Program-made: the position numbers and the translations under genes
The notes under the pieces: generated by a model
Databases searched by the model: none
Seen by the model: the letters and a program-made list of their open reading frames with translations, nothing else
Told to the model about the DNA's origin: nothing
Part shown: one piece after another, positions 1 to 5,283 of the stretch
Layout: every line of letters starts with the position of its first letter
Position numbering within the stretch: position 1 is the stretch's first letter
Assembly (NCBI GenBank): GCA_030617525.1
Contig: JAUWVG010000212.1
Span: 1-5,283, forward strand
Source: Candidatus Aminicenantota bacterium
Lineage (GTDB): Bacteria > Acidobacteriota > Aminicenantia > Aminicenantales > Aminicenantaceae
Direction of reading: 5' to 3'
DNA length: 5,283 nucleotides

Positions 1-1143
1 ACCGGAATCATCGGGATGAACTCTGTTCGTGAGAAAGATAACAAATGTCTGAGTTGCAGGGTCGATCCATATAGAAGTGCCCGTATATCCTGTATGTCCA
101 AAAGAGAACTCTCCAAATATGTCACCGCCGTTTGTGGAATAGGATGAATTCAAATCCCATCCCAAACCACGGCCGGCAAAAAAGACTTCAGGAAAAATCG
201 ATGTCATCCTGGCAACAGTTAACGGGCTTAAGATTCTATTTATCCCGATTTGTCCTCCATTAAGCAGCATCTGAGCAAATACGGCCAGGTCATCCGCCGT
301 TGAAAAAAGCCCTGCATTTCCAGATATCCCTCCCTGAAGTCTGGCTAGAGGATCATGTACAATACCAACAAGAGGGATACCGTCGAAAACTTCTGTGGGA
401 ACACAGAGTGTTTGGAACTCTTCGGGAGGAACATAAAACGTATGTGTCATGCCTAAGGGATCGAAGATATTCTCTTTTGAAAATTCGGCAATCGATTGTC
501 CCGTAACAATTTTGACAATTTTTGCCAATGAGATATAACCTAAGCAGCTGTAATGAAACTCTGTTCCTGGAGCGTTTGTTTTTTCCAGTTGTCCTATGTG
601 ATCGACGAGTATATCCACAGGACAAGGAGCGCCAAATTTGTCCTCGACCTCCTGTGCATCACAATAGGGAGGAAGTCCCGAAGTATGAGTCAGTAAATGC
701 CAGAGCCGGGCATCCTCGTGTGCCTGGCCTTCCTCATCGACATAGGCAGAAAATTCCGGGATATAATCCTTAACTTTGTCCCACAACCGCATCTTTCCTC
801 TTTCCACAAGGATCATTATCGATGTCGCAGTGGCCACTGGTTTGGTGATCGACGCCAGATCAAATATCATAGATTTTTTCATGGGCTGCTGTTCCGGAAT
901 CCACTGGCTGTGACCATAGATCTTTCGGAAAACAACTTTCCCCCGCCGTGCCACTAGAATGTCCGCTCCTGGAAAATCCTTGTTTTTTACAGCCTCATTG
1001 ATGATGTTTTCGAGCAGGGCCAGATGTGTTGAGGACATGCCCACCTTTTCCGGCTTTGCTGTAGATAAAGAGGGAAAATCGCTCTGACATGATACAAACA
1101 CAAATAAAAGAAAAAGGGATAGAATTTTTAATATTTTTTTCAT
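1..1143 (-). CDS. Serine hydrolase lipoprotein, class C beta-lactamase fold (partial, C-terminus outside window)
   Basis: My reading of the minus strand from the ATG at 1141-1143 stays open for 381 codons to the window edge, so the C-terminus is missing. The first 19 residues are a basic MKK start, a hydrophobic stretch (about 7-17) and Cys19 after Phe-Val-Ser, a lipobox-like end. This suggests an exported, lipid-anchored protein. The three motifs of the class C beta-lactamase/DD-peptidase/esterase superfamily are in order. They are Ser98-Ile-Thr-Lys101 (nucleophile and general base), Tyr198-Ser-Cys200 (usually Tyr-x-Asn), and His350-Thr-Gly352 (equivalent of KTG). The segment 277-296, AGLFSTADDLAVFAQMLLNG, is typical of this family. 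Members hydrolyse esters, amides or peptidoglycan-like peptides; the substrate cannot be told from sequence. The gene lies 37 bp behind the HMG-CoA reductase-like gene on the same strand, with only a weak AGGTG (1149-1153) before the start, so co-transcription is likely. Confidence 0.88.
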   Translation of the reverse strand, partial: MKKILKILSLFLLFVFVSCQSDFPSLSTAKPEKVGMSSTHLALLENIINEAVKNKDFPGADILVARRGKVVFRKIYGHSQWIPEQQPMKKSMIFDLASITKPVATATSIMILVERGKMRLWDKVKDYIPEFSAYVDEEGQAHEDARLWHLLTHTSGLPPYCDAQEVEDKFGAPCPVDILVDHIGQLEKTNAPGTEFHYSCLGYISLAKIVKIVTGQSIAEFSKENIFDPLGMTHTFYVPPEEFQTLCVPTEVFDGIPLVGIVHDPLARLQGGISGNAGLFSTADDLAVFAQMLLNGGQIGINRILSPLTVARMTSIFPEVFFAGRGLGWDLNSSYSTNGGDIFGEFSFGHTGYTGTSIWIDPATQTFVIFLTNRVHPDDSG

Positions 1144-1180
1144 TTATTCACCTGAAGTGTTTTCATATAACCTGGATAAT

Positions 1181-2533
1181 TTACGAATCGAGTTTGCTGT
1201 AGAGTTTTTCTCTTGAGATTTCAAGGGCCAGATTAAACTCCCCTGCCAGGACCTGTGCAGCTAAAGATGCTGCAAAATCCTTGGCCGAATGGATATTCAT
1301 AATTCGAAGAGCTTCCCGACCACTGGGGGAAATAAGGCCCTCACGATTGGAGGCCACCCCCACTTCTATATTCGGCAGTTCCACGCTGTAGATTACATCA
1401 CCCTTATCGACATAAGCGGAAATATTCTGGAATGAAGAGACCAGACTGCTCTGTGGATTCACTTTTGTGGCTTTATAGACTGCGGGAATAATTTCTCCAC
1501 CCATTCCCGAATAGAACTGGCAGCCCAGTTTTTTTGCGCCAATTCTGTCCAACTCCACTGAAGTCATAAACTTTTCAACATCAATTTCAAACGCCTTATC
1601 AAACTCATCTACAGGAATATGAACCTCGGCTCTCGCATACCGGCCTCTCTTGTTTCGAGGACTGGGTTTAAGATCTCCGTCATACCCCTGAGCGATCATG
1701 CTCATTTGAAATTTTACATTGTGTTCTTTAAAAAATGCTTCAATTTTGCCCTTGGCAAATCCGACGACTCGGCTTGTATCCCCATGACCCCGGAAATTTC
1801 CGAAGTCGGTGACAAATTCAACATACAGGATGAAGCGGCCGTTCCATTCAGTCGGACAAAACTCAACAGACACGGCTCGGCCGTGGAACTCCGCCATTTT
1901 TTCTTCCATCTCCTTCCTCAACGAAAGCCAGAAATCCTCAATAACTTGGATCGCTTTTTTTCGAAAGTCTTCTGATTGGAAGAGGAAAGCCAGGGACCGG
2001 ACGGCGGGGCCAAACTCTGAGACCTTCACTTTGGCTCCACCGAATTTATTGATCAGAAAGCTCCCTCGAGTCACTCCGATCGGACCGAGTCCCGTCCCAT
2101 AAACTAGAAGATTTGTAAACTCCTTCTCGACATCACCAACCACCTTAATCCGGCCTGCATAGGAATAATAAGCTTCGCTCCCTCCGATATAATTGGCAAC
2201 CAGAGGAGAGTATTTGTCCAAAGAACGGAGATCTCCACCACAAAAAAGACAATTCTGGTGACTGTCCTTTGCGTCAAGTTCATAACCAAGATTCTCTTTA
2301 TCGCAGACGTAATGAATTTTGTATGGTTTTTCAGGAACACAGATAGACTGGAATTTTTCTCCAGTGATCACTTCGAGAAATCTCTGTCTGGCTAGAGCGG
2401 CCAAGCGGAACTGTTTTGGTGGATCAAGTTCGCTGCTTGTGGTTAATTCCTCTTCAACTTTCCAAGGAGGGATAAATCCACTGATAAGCTTTTCAACACT
2501 TTCTTGGAAAATTCTTTCTTCTACACCGCTCAT
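1181..2533 (-). CDS. HMG-CoA reductase-like protein with replaced catalytic residues and a zinc-knuckle-like insert
   Basis: This is a 450-residue soluble protein with no signal peptide or membrane segment. By eye it follows the HMG-CoA reductase (class I type) pattern from end to end. There is an Ile-Pro-Pro start region (21-23) and an Arg-x8-Arg-x-Phe-Leu...Thr-Gly helix (43-58). Next come Asn114-Tyr-Ile-Gly117 in place of Asn-x-Ile-Gly, Ala126-Gly...Val-x-Gly133, Arg156-Gly...Gly165-Gly-Ala, and Leu236-Tyr-Val-Glu-Phe before the cofactor loop. The C-terminal part has Arg298-Tyr-Ala-Arg-Ala-Glu-Val-x-Ile-Pro307, Leu386-Pro-Asn-Ile-Glu-Val-Gly392, and Val428-Leu-Ala-Gly-Glu432. The catalytic Glu, Lys, Asp and His of true reductases appear to be replaced (region 146-150, Leu288, Asn359, Lys447). 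The Asp-Ala-Met-Gly-Met-Asn cofactor loop reads Asn-Phe-Arg-Gly-His-Gly (246-251). His74-x2-Cys77 and Cys95-x2-Cys98 form a possible zinc site. The start ATG has only a weak upstream AAAGA. Family membership is fairly sure; reductase activity is doubtful. Confidence 0.75.
   Translation of the reverse strand: MSGVEERIFQESVEKLISGFIPPWKVEEELTTSSELDPPKQFRLAALARQRFLEVITGEKFQSICVPEKPYKIHYVCDKENLGYELDAKDSHQNCLFCGGDLRSLDKYSPLVANYIGGSEAYYSYAGRIKVVGDVEKEFTNLLVYGTGLGPIGVTRGSFLINKFGGAKVKVSEFGPAVRSLAFLFQSEDFRKKAIQVIEDFWLSLRKEMEEKMAEFHGRAVSVEFCPTEWNGRFILYVEFVTDFGNFRGHGDTSRVVGFAKGKIEAFFKEHNVKFQMSMIAQGYDGDLKPSPRNKRGRYARAEVHIPVDEFDKAFEIDVEKFMTSVELDRIGAKKLGCQFYSGMGGEIIPAVYKATKVNPQSSLVSSFQNISAYVDKGDVIYSVELPNIEVGVASNREGLISPSGREALRIMNIHSAKDFAASLAAQVLAGEFNLALEISREKLYSKLDS
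2240..2314 (-). other. Putative zinc knuckle/ribbon insert inside the HMG-CoA reductase-like protein
   Basis: Residues 74-98 carry His-x2-Cys (His74, Cys77) and Cys-x2-Cys-Gly-Gly (Cys95, Cys98) separated by 17 residues, the spacing of a small zinc-ribbon pair of knuckles. His92 and Cys65 are further possible ligands. The segment sits between the N-terminal helix region and the Asn114-Tyr-Ile-Gly motif, where ordinary bacterial and archaeal reductases have only a short connection. Metal binding is inferred from the spacing alone. Confidence 0.5.
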
Positions 2534-2644
2534 ATTCTTTACGGGTATTATTATTCAATCTTTCAGGATTTGTCCAGAGGTAGTGTCCGTATTAAGATAA
2601 ACATATCCGTCCAATTTGACTAAACAGCTTGCCTTTGATAATTG

Positions 2645-2650
2645 TATAAT
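2645..2650 (+). promoter_or_regulatory. Candidate -10 box for the small membrane protein gene
   Basis: A perfect TATAAT lies 82 bp before the ATG at 2733. The best -35 match upstream, TTGACT at 2616-2621, is 23 bp away, which is longer than the usual 16-18. An overlapping GATAAT at 2637-2642 would give a 15-bp spacer. Either could serve, so the exact promoter is uncertain, but a transcript starting near 2657 would include the whole leader described separately. Confidence 0.4.
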
Positions 2651-2680
2651 ACGCAGAACGGAGAAGCTTAGGAGAGGCAA

Positions 2681-2716
2681 GTGGAAGCCAACGCCCGTGA
2701 AATTCTGGCTTCCTGA
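2681..2716 (+). CDS. Possible 11-codon leader ORF (GTG start)
   Basis: GTG at 2681 opens a frame of 11 codons ending at TGA 2714-2716, encoding M-E-A-N-A-R-E-I-L-A-S. A good Shine-Dalgarno sequence, AGGAG (2670-2674) within AGGAGAGG, sits 6 nt before it. The stop is followed within 3 nt by the AGGAG of the membrane protein gene. This layout would suit translational coupling or leader control. The peptide has no recognisable function, and so short a frame can arise by chance. Confidence 0.22.
   Translation: MEANAREILAS
2683..2713 (+). repeat. Perfect 8-bp inverted repeat in the leader of the small membrane protein gene
   Basis: GGAAGCCA (2683-2690) and TGGCTTCC (2706-2713) are exact inverted copies around a 15-nt loop. 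No T-run follows, so it is not an intrinsic terminator. It lies between two Shine-Dalgarno sequences and just before the one at 2719-2723. It could therefore act as an RNA hairpin that affects translation, or as an operator for a dimeric regulator. Confidence 0.45.
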
Positions 2717-2732
2717 TTAGGAGAAATCGTAA

Positions 2733-2924
2733 ATGAAAAAAGGTTTTAAAAAATTCCGTGCACTCTTAATTACACTTGCGATTTTGGTTATTTGGGTGGC
2801 ATTGGAATTACTTCTTTATGCCATTTTTGGAGAAGGTGTTGTCACAACAATAGTAGGTATTGCAATTGCATTTGTGATTGGCGCTTATTTTTTCCGTGCG
2901 GTTAAAAAAGCATGGAAGAAGTGA
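2733..2924 (+). CDS. Small two-helix membrane protein, unknown function
   Basis: This 63-residue protein has two hydrophobic helices, about 10-32 and 35-55, joined by a tight Gly33-Glu-Gly turn. Both ends are strongly basic (MKKGFKKFR at the start, VKKAWKK at the end). By the positive-inside rule both termini should face the cytoplasm, with the turn outside. An acidic Glu25 lies within the first helix. A clear AGGAG (2719-2723) stands 9 nt before the ATG, which supports this start. The gene is transcribed divergently from the HMG-CoA reductase-like gene, with 199 bp between them. I do not recognise a family. Small inner-membrane subunits and toxin-like peptides can look like this, but no partner gene is visible to decide. 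Confidence 0.72.
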   Translation: MKKGFKKFRALLITLAILVIWVALELLLYAIFGEGVVTTIVGIAIAFVIGAYFFRAVKKAWKK

Positions 2925-2942
2925 GATGAATAGAGCAAGACT

Positions 2943-2968
2943 ATTCTAGTGTATTGTCCACACAGAAT
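2943..2968. other. Imperfect hairpin between convergent genes
   Basis: ATTCT-A-GTGT (2943-2952) pairs with ACACAGAAT (2960-2968), giving a 9-bp stem with one bulged A and a 7-nt loop. It sits in the 63-bp gap where the small membrane protein gene and the secreted protein gene converge, so a role in ending transcription is possible. Neither strand has a T-run directly after the stem, so an intrinsic terminator is not well supported. Confidence 0.3.
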
Positions 2969-2987
2969 GGAAGTGAATCAATAAGGA

Positions 2988-3380
2988 TTATTTTTTTGTC
3001 AGTTCCACCGGACCTATTTCACCCTCTTCAGTCTCCCAGATGCCGGTCATCGTATCATTTTCGACCTTTAGAGTGACATAGACAGTCAAAAATTCTTCTC
3101 CTGTGTCGACTACGCAGTTGAATGTGAGTTTATTCTCTGTAAATTCAATATCCTCGCATTCGGTGTTGTCAAGCATTCCCATGGCATCTGATATTTTCGC
3201 AGAATACTCCCCACTCTCTTTTGTGATCACTAAAGTCATCCCATCCGGTTCAATAGCATCGGGAACCTCTGCCTCCCCCACCCAGGTTCCGCTTAAATCC
3301 ACACTTTGACTGAACATCAGCCCTGAGGCCGCAGCCAAAACAAAAACTGCGAGCGCAAAAAACACTGTGACTTTTTTCAT
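2988..3380 (-). CDS. Secreted small lipocalin-like beta-sheet protein
   Basis: This 130-residue protein starts with MKK and a hydrophobic stretch (about 4-23) that reads as a Sec signal peptide, with cleavage likely around residues 20-25. The mature part is short alternating strands and turns: Gly31-Thr-Trp33 near its start, a lipocalin-like GxW motif; Leu50-Val-Ile; Gly57-Glu-Tyr-Ser-Ala-Lys-Ile-Ser; Leu85-Thr-Phe; Val102-Thr-Leu-Lys-Val; and Met111-Thr-Gly-Ile-Trp115 near the end. Cys75 and Cys89 could form a disulphide in the periplasm. The mature chain is acidic. No catalytic motif is visible, and binding of a small hydrophobic ligand or a structural role is only inferred from the fold type. 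The start is supported by AAGGAG at 3387-3392. The gene follows the GGT-type gene on the same strand after 145 bp but has its own promoter. Confidence 0.75.
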   Translation of the reverse strand: MKKVTVFFALAVFVLAAASGLMFSQSVDLSGTWVGEAEVPDAIEPDGMTLVITKESGEYSAKISDAMGMLDNTECEDIEFTENKLTFNCVVDTGEEFLTVYVTLKVENDTMTGIWETEEGEIGPVELTKK

Positions 3381-3451
3381 TACGTTCTCCTTTTTACGTG
3401 TTATTCAATTAGGAAATAACTTCTTCTCTAATTCGTCATATAGAAATACGC

Positions 3452-3460
3452 ATTATAGCA
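3452..3460 (-). promoter_or_regulatory. Extended -10 promoter for the secreted lipocalin-like protein gene
   Basis: On the minus strand this reads TGCTATAAT, an exact TGn-TATAAT extended -10 element, about 72 bp before the ATG at 3378-3380. No good -35 hexamer lies 16-18 bp upstream, which fits the extended -10 class. It implies a leader of roughly 65 nt and transcription independent of the upstream GGT-type gene. Confidence 0.55.
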
Positions 3461-3525
3461 GGAAAAAGTTTCATGGGAAGAATTAGGGCCAGGCCTTGAA
3501 AACGAATACAAATTTTTTCCAATAC

Positions 3526-5202
3526 TCAATAACCTCTGGCTTTCCCTTGACCTCGCGGATCGGCCGCTCCCTTAAATGATTTTGGCCGCCCCTTCGCGTC
3601 ATAAAGTATAGCCAAAGCATGAGCGTTCCCCAAACCTCCGGAAACACGAATATTATGTCCCCGTAAAGACAGGGCATTAAGGACCGATTCGGGGACACCA
3701 CTCTCTACAGAGAGAACATCCGGCTCGACAAAGCTTATACGGGAGGCTGCCAGGGCTTCCTGAATGTTCATTTTAAAATCGATCAGATTCATCACTATCT
3801 GGGGAATGGTTTGACCGATCGTATGTCCTCCCGGAGTTCCCAGAGCCACCCAGGGTTTTCCCTCCTTGAAAATGATTGTCGGACAGTCTCCGGACAGCTT
3901 GCGGTGTCCGGCATGGGCATCCATAGGATTGCCTTTTGGTTCGAATGTGCAGTAGTAGAGGGAATTATTCAGCCAGACCCCTGTCCCCTCGGGCATAATC
4001 CGGCTGCCAAAGGCATTGCCGAGTGTTTGGGTAGCAGAAACGATATTTCCCCATCTGTCGGCGACAACAAAATGAGTGGTATTGTCTCCCTGTTTGATAG
4101 GCACACCAGGGGGCGAGAACGGCTTGGCCCGCTCGAGGTCAATCTTAGCCACCTCTTTATCCCAGTAGGCTTCGGTTAGGAGTCTGTCTAGGGGAGGAGA
4201 ACTGATCTCCGGATCGCCGGCATAGGCCAGCCTGCACCAGAAGGCATGTTTTGAAACTTCTGCAAAACGATGCAGATATTCTTCAGTGTTAAAACCAAGA
4301 GACTGGTTGTCATAACGACTCATCAATCCCAGTCTAATCAGGGACGGAAACGCCGTCGAAGGAGGAGAGGCTGTGTACACCTGAAATCCTCTATACTCGA
4401 TATGGATCGGTGCCCACCATTCGGCTTTATCCGCCTCTAAATCTTCAGATGACAGAAATCCTCCGGATTTATTCATCTCTTCATCAATGACTGAACCGAT
4501 TGGTCCTCCATAAACAGCACCGGCTCCTTCTTCTGCAATTCTTTTTAATGATTTGGCTAAATCCTGCTGGATCAACTTCTCCCCTTCTCTCAGAGGAATC
4601 CCATTTTTTCCGTAGAATTCTTGAGCATATTCTGGAAAGGAATCAAAGGCACGACCTATAGTACGCGCGCCCTTCTCTCCCAGTTCAAAGCCCTCTTCCG
4701 CGGCTCGGATCGCCGGCTCAAAGAGTTTTGGCCACGATAATTTGCCGTAATTCTTTGACATCGACTCCCAGGCATTGACATTTCCTGGTGTGGATACAGC
4801 CTTTGCCCCACGTCGGTTATCCAAATAGTTTGGAGTCGGTGCACGAAAAAGGTCGGAATCACAGGCAGAGGGTATCTTCCCGCTGGAGTCGAGAAATCGC
4901 ACTCTTTTCTCCTTTGCCACAAAGACCAGGATCGTCCCATATCCTCCAATTCCTGACATGGCCGGTTCAACGACATTTAAGGTGGACGCAACCGCAACGG
5001 CCGCGTCAAAGGCATTCCCTCCGGCCTTCAGGATATCCAGACCTGCTTGCGTCGCAAGGGGGTGTGCCGAACTTACCATCCCGGATATTCCGGTTGCCGG
5101 AATTAAAGCTGAGGCATCAGCTACAACTCCTTCGGGGGCATGGTCACAAAATACCATTAAAATCAGAACAACAATAAGTCCAAAATGCTTTTTTTGAATC
5201 AT
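3526..5202 (-). CDS. Gamma-glutamyltransferase-family Ntn hydrolase, exported
   Basis: This 558-residue protein has the full usual length for the family. A signal sequence (hydrophobic about 7-18) ends at Cys19; the preceding Met-Val-Phe is a poor lipobox, so Sec export with or without lipidation is possible. The large-subunit region has the family hallmarks Ala61-adjacent Gly-Gly-Asn-Ala-Phe-Asp-Ala (61-67), Gly84-Ile-Gly-Gly87 and Pro139-Gly-Asn-Val. Thr375 in Gly-Asp-Asn-Thr-Thr-His-Phe is the expected autocleavage site and nucleophile. It would give subunits of about 374 and 184 residues, as is normal. Gly455-Thr-Pro-Gly-Gly459 supplies the oxyanion region. However, residues that grip the gamma-glutamyl group in Escherichia coli GGT seem changed (Ser107, Tyr416-Tyr417, Gly438), so the substrate may differ. 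AAGGAG at 5213-5218 supports the start. The gene lies 22 bp after a phosphodiesterase gene. Confidence 0.92.
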   Translation of the reverse strand: MIQKKHFGLIVVLILMVFCDHAPEGVVADASALIPATGISGMVSSAHPLATQAGLDILKAGGNAFDAAVAVASTLNVVEPAMSGIGGYGTILVFVAKEKRVRFLDSSGKIPSACDSDLFRAPTPNYLDNRRGAKAVSTPGNVNAWESMSKNYGKLSWPKLFEPAIRAAEEGFELGEKGARTIGRAFDSFPEYAQEFYGKNGIPLREGEKLIQQDLAKSLKRIAEEGAGAVYGGPIGSVIDEEMNKSGGFLSSEDLEADKAEWWAPIHIEYRGFQVYTASPPSTAFPSLIRLGLMSRYDNQSLGFNTEEYLHRFAEVSKHAFWCRLAYAGDPEISSPPLDRLLTEAYWDKEVAKIDLERAKPFSPPGVPIKQGDNTTHFVVADRWGNIVSATQTLGNAFGSRIMPEGTGVWLNNSLYYCTFEPKGNPMDAHAGHRKLSGDCPTIIFKEGKPWVALGTPGGHTIGQTIPQIVMNLIDFKMNIQEALAASRISFVEPDVLSVESGVPESVLNALSLRGHNIRVSGGLGNAHALAILYDAKGRPKSFKGAADPRGQGKARGY

Positions 5203-5224
5203 GGTATGTGCTCTCCTTGATTAT

Positions 5225-5283
5225 TCACCGAACCAGCGGGATCAGATCCTGGGGCCGATTTGTAATAATTCCGTCCACCTGCA
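5225..5283 (-). CDS. C-terminal end of a glycerophosphodiester phosphodiesterase-like protein (partial)
   Basis: The minus strand from the window edge reads QVDGIITNRPQDLIPLVR and then TGA (5225-5227), 18 full codons. The Val-Asp-Gly-Ile-Ile-Thr-Asn-Arg-Pro segment matches the last strand of the TIM-barrel glycerophosphodiester phosphodiesterase family (GlpQ/UgpQ type), which commonly ends in GVDGIITD-type sequence followed by Pro and a final helix. These enzymes split glycerophosphodiesters from phospholipid turnover into glycerol-3-phosphate and an alcohol. The catalytic residues lie outside the window, so only the family call can be made. The stop is 22 bp before the GGT-type start and contains no terminator, which suggests one operon. 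Confidence 0.65.
   Translation of the reverse strand, partial: QVDGIITNRPQDLIPLVR

Noticed and set aside
353..625. Open frame of 90 codons on the minus strand inside the serine hydrolase
   Set aside because: It lies in another frame of the clearly coding serine hydrolase, is rich in Arg and Ser with no domain pattern, and has no ribosome site.
1619..1975. Open frame of 118 codons on the plus strand opposite the HMG-CoA reductase-like gene
   Set aside because: It is antisense to a strongly coding gene, has no recognisable motif, and overlaps a second plus-strand frame of the same kind, as shadows do.
1..2533. A statin-type link, since LovD-like esterases share the class C beta-lactamase fold and statins target HMG-CoA reductase
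   Set aside because: The fold is shared by a huge range of unrelated hydrolases, there is no polyketide gene in view, and the reductase-like protein appears to lack its active site. I kept only the neutral observation that the two genes are paired.
3484..3525. Possible terminator after the GGT-type gene
   Set aside because: A TTG(G)AAAA/TTTTCAA stem with a bulge and a GGCCTGGCC stretch are present. The stems are weak or have too small a loop, and no T-run follows on the minus strand.
3483..3701. Open frame of 72 codons on the minus strand overlapping the end of the GGT-type gene
   Set aside because: Most of it overlaps the conserved GGT C-terminus in another frame. Its extension past the GGT stop shows no domain, and it has no ribosome site of its own.
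3811..4179. Open frame of 122 codons on the plus strand opposite the GGT-type gene
   Set aside because: It is antisense to the catalytic small-subunit region, which shows clear family motifs. No start signal or motif supports it.
4788..5177. Open frame of 129 codons on the plus strand opposite the GGT N-terminal region
   Set aside because: Its composition is low in hydrophobic residues and rich in Arg, Pro and His, typical of a reverse-strand shadow. It also overlaps another plus-strand frame.
1..5283. CRISPR array, insertion sequence, tRNA or rRNA
   Set aside because: I saw no regularly spaced repeats, no transposase-like frame with terminal inverted repeats, and no stretch with tRNA or rRNA features. 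Nearly all the sequence is explained by the listed genes.

Overview
This is a bacterial window of moderate G+C with Shine-Dalgarno-led genes. It carries four intact protein genes, two genes cut by the window edges, and one very short candidate leader ORF. Several proteins are exported: a lipoprotein serine hydrolase, a gamma-glutamyltransferase-type hydrolase with a signal peptide, and a small secreted beta-sheet protein. The small secreted protein and the overall gene style remind me of Candidatus Aminicenantes or an acidobacterial relative. That is an impression only; no rRNA or marker gene is present.

Layout from left to right: (1) 1-1143, minus strand, the N-terminal 381 residues of a class C beta-lactamase-fold serine hydrolase lipoprotein, cut by the left edge. 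(2) 1181-2533, minus strand, 37 bp upstream of it, a 450-residue protein whose whole length follows the HMG-CoA reductase pattern. All the usual catalytic positions look replaced, and a zinc-knuckle-like segment is inserted near the N-terminus. (3) 2534-2732, a divergent intergenic region with a consensus -10 box, a perfect 8-bp inverted repeat and a possible 11-codon leader ORF. (4) 2733-2924, plus strand, a 63-residue two-helix membrane protein. (5) 2988-3380, minus strand, a 130-residue secreted lipocalin-like protein with its own extended -10 promoter. (6) 3526-5202, minus strand, a complete gamma-glutamyltransferase-family Ntn hydrolase. (7) 5225-5283, minus strand, the last 18 codons of a glycerophosphodiester phosphodiesterase-like protein, 22 bp upstream of gene 6.

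Two short co-directional groups look like operons: the phosphodiesterase with the GGT-type enzyme, and the HMG-CoA reductase-like gene with the serine hydrolase lipoprotein. The first suggests envelope or periplasmic scavenging of phosphodiesters and amide-linked compounds. The second is the most unusual part of the window. It pairs an apparently non-canonical HMG-CoA reductase homologue, possibly a pseudoenzyme or an enzyme with a new reaction, with an exported esterase or peptidase-type hydrolase. No mevalonate pathway gene is visible nearby.
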